Assembly: GCA_030829545.1 (NCBI GenBank)
Contig: JAURAI010000005.1
Location: 76,088 to 140,087, forward strand
From: Candidatus Poseidonia sp.
GTDB taxonomy: Archaea; Thermoplasmatota; Poseidoniia; Poseidoniales; Poseidoniaceae
Direction: 5' to 3'
Length of the DNA stretch: 64,000 nucleotides
Shown: one piece after another, positions 49,453 through 61,000 of the stretch
Numbering within the stretch: position 1 is the first letter of the stretch
How the letters are laid out: each line of letters opens with the position of its first letter
Program-made: the position numbers and the translations under genes
Notes under the pieces: generated by a model
The model's input: the letters and a program-made list of their open reading frames with translations, nothing else
Databases searched by the model: none
What the model was told of the DNA's origin: nothing

Positions 49453-51570
49453 ATGGGGTGTATGAAGAGCGAAGAAGCGACCTCGGTTTCATCACCGATG
49501 CCCTTTCTCGCTCATGAAGAACCAAGACCTGGCCAACTTGAGATGATTCAAGACGCCATTGTATCCCTCAATCGAGAAGGTTACCATCTCGCAGCAGCAC
49601 CTACTGGAATCGGCAAAACAGCAGCATCACTGGCAGCAGCTCTTGAAGTTGCGAGCAATTCGCCCAAAAAGAAAACCGTCTTTTTCCTCACCTCGCGCCA
49701 AACACAACACAGAATTGTAGTGGATACAGTGCGTCAAATCAATGTCATGCGTAAGGGCATGATGCCCGTTCGCTTGGTTGACATGGTTGGTCAGGCGGGC
49801 ATGTGCGTCCAACCCTTTGCCAAAGAATCGCCATTGGTCTTCTCATTGTTGTGCAGTCAAGCGAGAAAATCCCGTTCGTGCCGGCCCTGGATGACTGCAG
49901 CGCCCGGCCTGAAAGAGAAAATTTTGGCTGCCCCATTGCACGTGGACGAATTGGTATCTCTTACTCGTTCTCATATATTTAATGGGGAACAGGCTCAAAC
50001 TTGTCCTTGGAAAATTGCCAGAGAAGCAGTCAGTGGAGCAGATGTATTCGTCGGAGATTACAACCACCTCTTCGACGAAGGGGTTCGCCAATCAAGTCTT
50101 AAGGCCATGGATTTGGAACTTGAAGACATTATCATTATCGTGGACGAAGCCCACAATCTTCCCGACCGAATTCGGATGACGCTCGAGAAACGGTTGACGC
50201 AGACCATGATCAGAAATACCTGGATGGAACTTGAGGAATTCGGTGGAACACTCGCTCAGAGCATGAGGATGCCAGGTGGGGAGGCCCTAGAGATGACCCA
50301 CGGTTTGGTTCAGTGGGCCTTTGACGTCATACGAACATCTCGTAACGGATTTACCCAATTATTTAGCAACCTTCGCAATGGACTCGAACGCGGGAAGGAA
50401 GAGGCTGAAGTCGGAGTTGATGACCTCCTCAATGTCCTCCATGGATCATGTGATATTGTTGAAGGAAAGGTCGGGCAAATGCAACTCCAAGAGGCTGTGA
50501 CGAGCAAACATCCACCCGTGGACCCCGCTGTCAGAATTCACCAACTTCGAGACATTTTGTCGAGTGTTGACGTCGACATGGACGCTGGTGATGATGGCAA
50601 TCCAATGGAGCCGAACGCCCACAAAGTGGCTGAAATTCTGGATTGCCTGATTCGCTTCGGCTCAAGCAGTGCTCTGACCATGGTCTACGACACCAAGGGC
50701 AAGGACGGACGTATCACCACTCATCTGCTCGACCCGGGCTTGGTCGCCCAACCGGTCTTCTCACAATCGGCTGGTGCCATCTTGATGTCGGGAACGCTCT
50801 ACCCGCCCACCATGTATGCGGAGATGCTTGGACTTCCAAAGAAAACTACGACGGCGGTTGCCTATGAGTCACCGTTCGCAGCGATGCGACGCCCGGTTTT
50901 GGTCGCGACCGACGTCACCACCAAGTATACCGAACGAGGTGAAACAAATACACGCAATATCCGCTCTCACATCCAGTCCCTCATCGATGCAACACCAGGC
51001 AATGTCGCCGTGTTTGCTCCGTCCTACGCGATGCTCAACGATGTCGTGGGGGAAGCTCATTTCTCCGGAGTACGAATGATGGTGGAGAATCGTGAATGGT
51101 CAAAGCAGGACCTCGACCAGGTTGTTGAGACCCTCCTTGAAGAAAAACGAGCAGGTCGCCGTATTCTTCTCGCTGGCGTCTTTGGAGCACGACTCTCAGA
51201 AGGCGTGGATTATCACGGTGGAGCATTGGATGCCGTGGCCTGTATCGGGATTCCAAATTCCCCTCCATCCGTCCTTTCATCCGCTCTCAAGACCTATGCT
51301 GAGGAACGATTCGGCCGCAACCTTGCTTGGCGCTATACCGTCTCTCAACCAGCGGTGAATTCAATCCTCCAAGCCATGGGACGACCCATCCGAGCCATTG
51401 AGGACCGTGCGCTGATCGTCTTGCTTGATCGCCGCGTCAATGAACGAACTTATGCCCATTGTTTCCCATCGGATTTACGGATGAACGAAGCGAGTAATCC
51501 AGAGGCAACGGCACGCTTTGCTCGCCGTTTCTTCGCTAAAATTCAACCCGGCTCCATCAAGAAACAATAA
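49453..51570 (+). CDS. XPD/DinG-like Fe-S superfamily 2 helicase
   Basis: A 705-aa helicase. Walker A APTGIGKTAAS (49-59), helicase motif Ia FFLTSRQTQHR, an Fe-S insert with four Cys (GMCVQ, LLCSQ, RSCRPW, TCPWK), DEAH box (VDEAHNLPDRIR, about 230), motif IV-VI elements (SGTLYPPTMYAEMLG, GVFGARLSEGVDYHGG, QAMGRPIRAIEDRA). Such proteins unwind DNA 5' to 3' in repair or recombination. Archaea usually have one XPD; this may be it or a DinG-like paralogue. GGAGG lies 11 nt before the ATG. Confidence 0.92.
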   Translation: MGCMKSEEATSVSSPMPFLAHEEPRPGQLEMIQDAIVSLNREGYHLAAAPTGIGKTAASLAAALEVASNSPKKKTVFFLTSRQTQHRIVVDTVRQINVMRKGMMPVRLVDMVGQAGMCVQPFAKESPLVFSLLCSQARKSRSCRPWMTAAPGLKEKILAAPLHVDELVSLTRSHIFNGEQAQTCPWKIAREAVSGADVFVGDYNHLFDEGVRQSSLKAMDLELEDIIIIVDEAHNLPDRIRMTLEKRLTQTMIRNTWMELEEFGGTLAQSMRMPGGEALEMTHGLVQWAFDVIRTSRNGFTQLFSNLRNGLERGKEEAEVGVDDLLNVLHGSCDIVEGKVGQMQLQEAVTSKHPPVDPAVRIHQLRDILSSVDVDMDAGDDGNPMEPNAHKVAEILDCLIRFGSSSALTMVYDTKGKDGRITTHLLDPGLVAQPVFSQSAGAILMSGTLYPPTMYAEMLGLPKKTTTAVAYESPFAAMRRPVLVATDVTTKYTERGETNTRNIRSHIQSLIDATPGNVAVFAPSYAMLNDVVGEAHFSGVRMMVENREWSKQDLDQVVETLLEEKRAGRRILLAGVFGARLSEGVDYHGGALDAVACIGIPNSPPSVLSSALKTYAEERFGRNLAWRYTVSQPAVNSILQAMGRPIRAIEDRALIVLLDRRVNERTYAHCFPSDLRMNEASNPEATARFARRFFAKIQPGSIKKQ

Positions 51571-51571
51571 G

Positions 51572-52084
51572 ATGCAACGTCCGAAGGTTCATGTGGGCTC
51601 GTCATTTCCAAACGGCATGGACGATTGGAAGGACCTGGAAATCCTAACGCAAAATGACGAATTGGTCGAAGTGGAAGCAGCCCAAGACGGGCTGACCTCC
51701 GAACCATCCCAACTGCATGCACAATTTGAGGTATCTGCAGAACACCTCGATGAAGTTCGCCACCGCCACACAGAAGTCCTGGTGACTGCAGGCATGCTTC
51801 CTGAGACGAATCTCGCTCAAACTCAACCCGAACGTGCACTTGCATGGATGGTCAATTCTCTTAACGGACGATTGAACCCTCACGGACTATCGATTCCTTT
51901 GCTTGGAACATCACTGGAAAGGATCATGCTCAAAGCAAAAACCACGGAGGACGCAACCTTGGTTCAACTCAACGTGAATGAGGGTGAATTCGAACCTTTG
52001 GTCAAAGAATTTCCTCTGCCCCAAGAAGCATCAACCACGCTGACCGCCACCTTCCTCGACGGTCGCCTTCACCTTCGCTGGTGA
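51572..52084 (+). CDS. Hypothetical protein with possible HSP20-like C-terminus
   Basis: About 170 aa from ATG 51572, one nt after the helicase stop; the track start lies inside that gene. The N-terminus is acidic (MDDWKDLEILTQNDELVEVE). The final segment, LVQLNVNEGEFEPLVKEFPLPQEASTTLTATFLDGRLHLRW, resembles the end of the alpha-crystallin fold (xxFxLP...xxAxxxxGxLxL). If right, it would be a chaperone-like beta-sandwich domain. It is convergent with the giant surface gene (1-nt gap). Family uncertain. Confidence 0.6.
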   Translation: MQRPKVHVGSSFPNGMDDWKDLEILTQNDELVEVEAAQDGLTSEPSQLHAQFEVSAEHLDEVRHRHTEVLVTAGMLPETNLAQTQPERALAWMVNSLNGRLNPHGLSIPLLGTSLERIMLKAKTTEDATLVQLNVNEGEFEPLVKEFPLPQEASTTLTATFLDGRLHLRW

Positions 52085-52085
52085 T

Positions 52086-55000
52086 TCAGCGCTGTGGGAA
52101 TTTCTGGATTTGAGTAATCTCATTGCTCATTCGTGTGAGCGCTTGTCCCGCAACTTCTTGATGCTGCGCACCCATTTCTTCACGGCTGTAGCGTGCCATT
52201 TCGAAGGTGTTGTCCAAGGCGGTTAGTGCGTCTTCCGAAACACCGTGAAGCGCCTGACGAATTGCGAACTCGAACTCACGAACGGTTTCGAAATCACGGC
52301 GAAGGAATCCACGTTGCTGGAGTAAACCACAGAGGTCCTGGTAACACGTGAAGATGGATTCACGGATTGCATCACCAGCTGCCAAGAGTTCCGCAGTGTA
52401 GGCAAAGACTTCTGCAGCGTCCTTGAGAAGGTCATCTGCTGCTTGCTTACGTCGGTACATCACAACACCGCCAGCGATGAGGCCTGCGATGAGGACGACG
52501 AGGATGTAGGACCACCAAGGCGTATCTGCTTGTTCCTCAGCGTAGGCATAACTTGGAGCGAAGCCCTCACTTCGCAGTGATTCAAAGGCTTGGATGCTCT
52601 GGGTTGAGAGGCGTGGGTCATTGATGAGAATGTCCATGGTAACCTCGCCCCAAACCGAAGCATCACCGTAGGGTGGGTCGGCGCTGAATTCAAAGGTAAC
52701 TTGTCCGTTCTCGTCGGTTTGGCGAGTTTGCGTAGCGATTTGAGATTGGTTTTCATCGTATACATACACCACAACATCAATGCCGGGCAGACCGTTCTTG
52801 GTATCTTGAGCGATGATCGAAAGGTCAACTCCGAGGTCTTCTTGCTCGTCCTCGACCACTTCGAGGAGATCCACAGTCACGTCTGCATTCACTTGAACGA
52901 ATACGGCTCGGCTCATGCTGGCTGCGTTGAGATATTGCGAGTCGTTACGTGCTACATCAACGAAGAAGTACTGAGAGCCAACTTCAAGCCAATACGGCGC
53001 AGGAGCACTCAATGAGAAGTTCCCATTGGACCATTGAACAATGCTTGTCGGGAAACAACGTGCACCTTCTCGTCCGCTGGTGCAGTCAGAACCGTTACCG
53101 ATGGAGAGGATGAGGTCTTCGAAGACTTCACCCGTGCCTCCAATCTCTTGGATGGAGCCGGTGTAAGCAATTGGTGCGAAGACATTGTCCGAACGTGTCA
53201 CAATCGAAGTGGAAGTCGGGTCAAGTGTGATCAAAAGGTTGGACCAAACTCTCACGCTGCTCTCTGCAGAAGCCGGCAGATGGGCTTCTGTGCCTTGGAA
53301 AACAACTGACAGGTCGTGGTCACCACGGCTCAGGTCCATGGTAACGGGAACGGTTGCAGTCCAAATTCCATCAAGGCCAGTGGTCGTCACAAACAAGGGG
53401 ACTCCGTCAAGGGCTACGGTCAATTCCATGCCGACCAAGCCGTCACGGTCAACCGTGTCATAGTCGTAGAGCCGCCCGTTGAGCTCCCATGTGTCACCAC
53501 GTGTTGCATCAATGCCATCCTCGAACAGGAGCGTGACCCAAGAGCGGTGGGACAGGAAGAAAGTAGCATTCCCATCTCCTGCTCGGTAGTAGCCTTGAGG
53601 GGCGGCCTCTGCAAAGAGGGTGTTGTTACCGAAGTTGAAAATTTCAGGAACGGTCCACTCAAAGGTATAGTCACCGTTGGCATCCGTTTGAAGCGTTGTA
53701 ATGGCAATGCCTTGAACGATAAGTTGTACTTCATGACCTACGATGCCAACCAATTGGTTGTCAACGACTGAACCCGTGATGGTGATTGTTTCATTCACGG
53801 CAACAGGAGACGGCACCTCAACGGTCACGAGTACCGGGCTGTAAATCTCCCATAGTCCCGTAGCATTGCTCGGCAGATAGGCAACAGTTCCTGTGAACCG
53901 TGTTTCAAGAGCAACTGGTCCCAGAGGTGCGTCGGCCGGCACGGGGTGGATGGCTGTGAAAAGGCCGTTTTCATCCGTGGTAGTATTGGTCAGCCATTGG
54001 CCGCCAAGCCAAATCTCAATGGTCATGTTCGGCAATTCGTTGTCGACGATGTCCAAAAGACGACCTTGGATGGTCATCGTGGTCTCTCTGTCAGCATCGC
54101 CCGTGGCGGTGATCAGCAGAATCTTGGTGGGCACACTCACGTTGAACTCAATCGTGGCAAAACTCGGTTGGTAGTATTCCGGGTTGTTGATATCGCCCAG
54201 ACCGACGGGGTCAACCCACTCACGTCCACCACGGAATTCAACCCTGATATCATGAGGTCCTGCCGCAGTTTCTTCTGGTAGAATGTAGGTAAAGTTGTAA
54301 GCACCCGTACTGATGTTGGTCTCGAGGCTCGATACAGGCACCCCATCGATGAGGAGGTGAACGATTGCTGAAGCATCGTTTCCATCTGTTTGCAGAACCA
54401 GACCAAGGTCGTCGAGCAAGGTTCCGTTGACGTACATCGTATCACCTGCTGTCAAGACATCGGGGGCATCGCTGATGACGACTTCGGTTGCACCGAGGAC
54501 AACAAAGGTGGTGCTTGCATTGGAGCCAATGATTCCAGTTGTTCCCAAAATACCCGCATAATCTGCGAACAGGTCGGTTGGTCCGACAGACATGTTGGCT
54601 GGAACAGTCAACGTACCGATTGCTGTTCCGTTTGCAGCGGTCACCACTGTGATGCTGACGGGGTTGGCAAGTTGGAGCGTTTCGCTCAAGGAGACGATGA
54701 TGCTCTGATTGCCGATTGCCGAGCCTTGGTTATCACGAAGCAAGAGGGTGAATGAAACGTTTTCACCACGATTGGTTCGGTCATTGAGCGAAGGTTGGCC
54801 AATACCGTCCAAGGTTGGTTGTATGAAATTCAAGGTCGAGTAACCACGGGAGTCAAAGGAGGAGTTATTCTCTGAGCCAACATAGAAATTGACACTTGGT
54901 ATGTAGGTGGCTTCAACCGTGTGGTTGCCTGCGGCGAAGGTTTCGCCAAGACGGATGGTAGCGTTCCAATATCCGTCCACGCCAACAATACCGCCCGTTG

Positions 55001-58000
55001 CTGTAAAGCCAACGGGTTGACGGTTCAATGAGAACAGAATGTTTGCATTGGGTAGAACCGAATTATCACGTTCGACCAAACCAGACCCGTTGTCCGAAAC
55101 GATTTGCCCACTGATGTTGAAGGACGTGCCTGCTACCGGATTCGCTGCAATTGGGTCAATGACGATGAAAGTCAGGGACCGGACGGTGATCGTCGTGAGG
55201 TTAGCGCTGGTTGACAAGAGGTCGGATGAACCGTTGAAGACCATTTGAACCACGATAAGCCCCAGCGGGTGGTCGTAGGGGATTTGGTAAGAGAAATTGG
55301 CATAGCCTTCGCCGTCGGTCGTTTGCGGCGTGAGCCATGTTTCATGGAATTCAAGACCCACTTCGTAACTTGAAAGCGGAGCAAAGAGGTCCGATGCCTC
55401 GACAAGTTTGGCTGACATGTTGACGGTATTTCCGCGGTTGATCACCACTGCATTGAGGGGCACCAAATTCTCCAGCCGTGAAACGCCCATCACCTGAATG
55501 GGCGTCTGAGCGGATGCTGTAAGGTAGAAAGGCGATGATTCGTTGACTACACTGACCACCAAGATGTGCGGACCACGAGTCGTTCCATTTCCTGCGGTGT
55601 CGGTGGGCACTGTCATGTTGAAGCTGCCGTTGTTGGTAGTAGGGAAATTGGTGACAAGAATCTCATCAGGATTTTCCAGCCAGAAGGCTTCGAGTCGAAC
55701 CGCTGAAATCAACGGGCGTGTGTTGTTGTCTGCATCTTGTATGGAACCAAGGACGTTGAAGGGAACACCAGCAGTGATGGTGGAAGGAACGGAAATGAAC
55801 TGAACGTTGCTGTTGACCTGAACGGTGACGTTGATCAGAGTGGAATTGCCGTAGCGTCGTGTATTACCTGCACTCAATGCTGCACTGAGGTCGTCCTGAA
55901 CGACGATGAGAACATCGTAGTGACCCGGAGCAATACCTGAGGGAGTGTAGCTGAACGTGGCATTGCCGTCTGCGCCTGATGTGACTGTACCAAGGCTTTG
56001 ATTGGTGTTGCCGTAATCCCAAATGTATTCGACTGCTGCACCACTGATGTTGGAACTGTCGGCCAAGTCCGTGATCTTCGCAGTCCAATCAATTGTATCG
56101 TTCATCTCGACGATGTAGGCACCTCGTTCGGCTTCCACAACGACGTCTGTTACGATACCACCGAGTGTTGAGATCAACGTAGGTGGAGCCGGTGGAAGCG
56201 CCGAATCAACATAGGCATAGTAAGCACCACCTGGTGGAGCGAGTGTCATAAAGTCGAAGTCAAGGACCAGATTGTAGGCACCAGAAGGAAGGAAATTTGG
56301 CATGGTGATGGGTATGTCAAAGGCTCCCGTTGAATTGTTGAGGGAGGAGGTTGCGATATCAATCGGCCCTTCATCCGTCTCCAAGGACACCAAGATGAGC
56401 GTTTCATTACCGATCACTGGAGTCAAGTAGACCGAATCGAAAATATCTCCGATGAGCCGGGTTGAATTGCCCATATAGGTCCAATCTTGAGCGATTGAAA
56501 GATTCCAGTCAATGTCCGCTTGTACCCGGATGGAGCCGAAACCAGTGGAAGCCTGGTAGTAGTCAGAGCCGTTGAATGAGATTCCAATCGGGTAATCACC
56601 AGCAAGTAGATTGGAGGCGAGAACGAGTTCCAATTCAAGGAAATCAAGTTCGGGGTCCACCGTGGTATTGAACCAAGAACCGTTGAAGGTAAAGTCGTAA
56701 TTCCCGAGGATATCAGGCGCTGCAGATACGCCGCGATGGTCGTTGATTTGAACGCTTAGGAGCGCATCTTGCCCCCTGATTTGCGCTGATTCTTCGACGA
56801 AGAAAGACAGGAAACCACGCAAGAAATACGGAGCACCAGCGCTAACGTCAGCATCATCGGTTGCTGGAAGTGAAGCCGGGAAGAAACGCAACCTTGTTTC
56901 AATCACACCGGCTGCTACTGACAAGTTGCTGGGTAAGAGGTACTGTATTGAGAATGTACCACTGACGCTGGTATTGAACACCTCAGTGAAGAGGTCTCCG
57001 CTATCGTTGGTACGAATCGCAAATTGAAGATCACCAGTCAGCGCTACGGGAGACCCTCCTAGAGACAGTGCTGAGCCGTTAATCCATACATCATCACCCA
57101 ACAGGAGAATGCTCTTGTTGGTCAGCGGACCTTCAATCGTCGCCGTAAGGTTGGGTGCATCCGTTACATTGAGAATGATCGACGTCGTTGACGGATTGAG
57201 ATGGAATTGCGGGGGAGTGATGGAGCTAATCGATGTATCTTGCCATCCGGAGAATCCGAGCGTTGCAGAAAGATTGCCTTTGGTCTCGAATTCGCTCAGA
57301 TTGAGCGTCATGGACCAAGAACCGCTGCTATCGGCCTGTGCAGAGAAATTTTGGGCACCATCGACTGAGGAGGTGTAGGACAACCAAACCGTTTGGTTGG
57401 GCAGCTTGGAATATTCGTCGGTTGGTTGATTCGCCAATTCCAGTCGTCCCTCGAGAACCGTGGTTGCACCTGCTCCAGCAACCGGGGCGTTGATGGCCCC
57501 AGGTGCTGTGTGAACGATGGTCGAATTATCGGTGACATTCACGTAGCCGTCAAAGATGATTCCGTCGGTTGAAACATAACCGGATTGGCGGTGCTCCACA
57601 ACGATGTTGTGCATGCCCGGAGCGGTGACAGCGCTTGGGAAGCCAGTGATGCTGAAGGTACCGTTTGCATCGGTCATGTTTTCTGAAAGCATGCGCTCAA
57701 CAACGCCACCCGGTCCGGGGACGAAGGGAGCATCAGCGACCGGAGTCAAGTAGGCCATGACACGAATGTTGGTGGCTGGAGTTCCGTTCGCTGCATAGCG
57801 AAGTTGGCCTGTAACCGTCATGTTGGTGCTGGCATCGCGAGAAACGGTCAAGGTCGAAATGGTTTGATTGACGATTTCAATCTCTTCAGCTGGCGGACAC
57901 GGGTCAAAGGCAACCCAGCCCAAATCTGTATTTCCATTGGCGCTGTTCTGCTGCAGACGAACTTCAGACCATGTACCGGCATTGTCAGCATACACTGCAT

Positions 58001-61000
58001 AGCCGTCACCTGTCCATGTTCCTCCGATATATCCGGTCACTTGGCGAGCGGGGAGACCAGCCAGTCGGGCCATCGTGACAAAGAGTGTGTTGAATTCTCT
58101 GCACGTACCTTCCTTGCGGTTTTCAAGCACATTCAACGATGTATCAACGGGATTGACGGTTCCTGAACCGTTGTAATTGCGCTTGAATTCAGTGGTACTG
58201 TTGCCGTTGATAATGAAGTCCTCAAGAGCGAGTGCGCTGGAATATGCATTCGAAGCACCTGCTTCGCTGATGATTGCATTGGTCACGTTGAGAATGTATG
58301 AACTCGGGTCACTCAGATTGGAAAATTCTGCAGGTGTAATGAGTTCGTAAGGGAAATTTTGCCCGGGTACCGTCGTTGCTGCAAGCGTCGCCCAATCGAA
58401 GTAATACTCGGGTTGTTCGTAGACGATCTGTTCAATCGAACCGGAATCAAGTGTGATGATATGGGTATCATTACTGCGGAGCAGGGATGAAAATGTTTCA
58501 AAGTAAAACGAGACGTTGGAGTAATAGGACGGTGCAGGAACTGGACCTGCGTTAAGTGGCTGTGTGAATTTGAAGTCCCACTCGACCGTTGAATTGGCGA
58601 AGGATGTAGGAGCCAGGTGAGTAAGGTTGGTCACTGGAACGGTAAGGTTGCGGCTCGGGTGGACACTGTCGATATGAGCGTATGTTGAACCCGTGTAGAA
58701 ATCATTGGTGATGGTGCGCCATCGGTGTTCGAGGTTGAGGTCAACAACTCCTGAGGTGTTGTTCGCATAGAAGACAACGTCGTTGTTGAGGACGTCATCC
58801 GTTGGGTCAAAGGGATTGTAAGGTGCACCTGCACAATTCACGAACCAGTACAACTCAGGACATTCCTGGCCGTCCAGCATGCCTCCACCATCCGTGTCGG
58901 GGTTGGTCCAATCCGTTCCTGTTTGATTTTCAATTGCATCTGGAATTCCGTCGCCGTCGAAATCATCCGGTTGGATGTCGTCAGACGGGTCGTTTTCGGG
59001 ATTGGTACCGTCGAAGTATTCCGTACGGTCGTCGACACCGCCCTGATCGGTATCATAGGCATTGTAAGTGGTCGTCCAGATGTCCTGTGAGCCATTCGAG
59101 ATGCCGATGTAAATAAGGTCGCAACCCGTCGTATTCTCGAAGTAATTGTTCAAACCATCACCGTCATCATCGAGAAGGTTGGTACAGGGTTCGTTGGGAT
59201 CGGTATTGTCTGCGACTTCGTCAAAGTCGTTCACGCCATCGCCATCAGAATCAACGATGCTCGGGTTAGAGAACCATCCGAACGTCCCCAGCAACTCCTG
59301 CCAATCAGCCAGGCCATCGCCGTCTGAATCTTCATAATCGTCATCACAGTATTGCTGCGTCGTACCAATGGTTCCTGAAGCCACAGCGCTTGTATGACAG
59401 AAGGAACCGTTGCGGTTCGCCACATCAGTAGCGGTTCCGGTTGGTCCATTGGAAACGCCTTGGAGCACGTTGTTGACAACCGCCGCATAGGCAAAGGACT
59501 GCCATGTCCCCGATACGTTGTACCAGCCGGTACCACCTCCTGGATTGAACCCTGAGCCGTTACCAACCTCGACCCTGTTGGTTGAACTGGTGTATTGGAC
59601 AAAGGTGGTTTCGAAATTGACCAGTGAATCACAGGGGTCTGTTCCGTGACTGACGTTGCGCTCTTCGCCGTCGTTGATGCCGCCGAAATCCGTATCTGCT
59701 ACGTCCCAAAGAGTGCATGACAGGTTTTCTTCCCAATTTTGAATCCCGTCGTTATCCGCATCTCCAGAATCTTCCCGTCGCGTCGGGTCGGTTTCACCAG
59801 GGTCAACGACTCCGTTGAAGTTTGTATCTTCATCACCGTCATCAAAAGCGTCCCCGTCTGTATTGTTGTTACGAGGGTCGCTTGCTTGGGCAGGGTTGCC
59901 GTATGCACCGTTGACCTCGACACCGTCATTGATACCGTCGTTGTCGGTATCGGCTGCAGTTGGGTCGGTGAGAAGGGTGAGTGCTTCGTAGGAGTCGTTG
60001 AGGCCGTCGCCATCGGTATCGGCTCGCTGCGGGCTGGTAGAGGTGATGCCGTCAACTTCCGCTGTGTAGGTGGCACAAGCACCAGGACCAATGCCTTGGA
60101 CGGGGTCACAAGGCGAGGTCGTTTCGGTGACGATGCCATCAGGCCCGTTTCGGAAACATGGAGATGAGCCACACATCGTGGTCCATGTAGGATTGACAAA
60201 TTCCATGAGGTTGATCAGACCGTCATTATCGGGGTCGCCATTGGGGCCGTCATCACCTGAAGGCGATGTTGCATTGAGGCCGTTAGCAGCTTCCCAACCA
60301 TCGCTCATTCCGTCACCATCGGTGTCCCATCCAGCAGGGTCTTCGTCAATAACGCCGTCACCGTCATCATCATCACTGAGACAATCTTGGTCACCATCGT
60401 TATCGCTGTCTGCAGCGTCAACAAAGCCGTCTTTATCATCGTCAAAACCGTTGGCGCAGATGTTACCGACTGGATCTTCGTCGCAAAGAATGATGCTGCC
60501 TGTTCCGTCGGAACCGGAGTCGCCACATCCTGGCTGATTGAATTGGAGAGCACCTTCTTCGTTCCAATCGTTGACCGGAATAGTTCCGTTCCACCAAACA
60601 CCGTTATCGAGAACCGATGCCGTGTTGGTATTGTCCCACCCAGAAGGTTGGAGATAGAGGTACTCTTGGAGGTTGGACATTCCGTCTCCGTCAGGATCTG
60701 CAACCGCACCGTCTGCACCGGACGATGAAAGCGGGTCAAGCCCGTACTTCCACTCCCAGCCGTCGGGAAGCCCGTCGTTATCCGAGTCAGGGTCGTTTGG
60801 TTGAGTGTTCATGAGGTACTCAAGCCCGTAGGTCAACCCGTCACCGTCTTGGTCGGAGGCCGCCTGAACGTCAACTGCAGCATATTGAATGGCGGCAAGG
60901 GTGGAAAACACCATCAATGCCGTCAAAAAGAGTGATTTCGCCGCTTTTTTGCGATCTGCCATTGCCTGTCGCACCGCCGCACCAGAGAGTTTCGAGCCTG

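Noticed and set aside
53316-53771. Plus-strand ORFs opposite the giant surface gene
   Set aside because: The reverse frame is continuous for 2976 codons with coherent domains.
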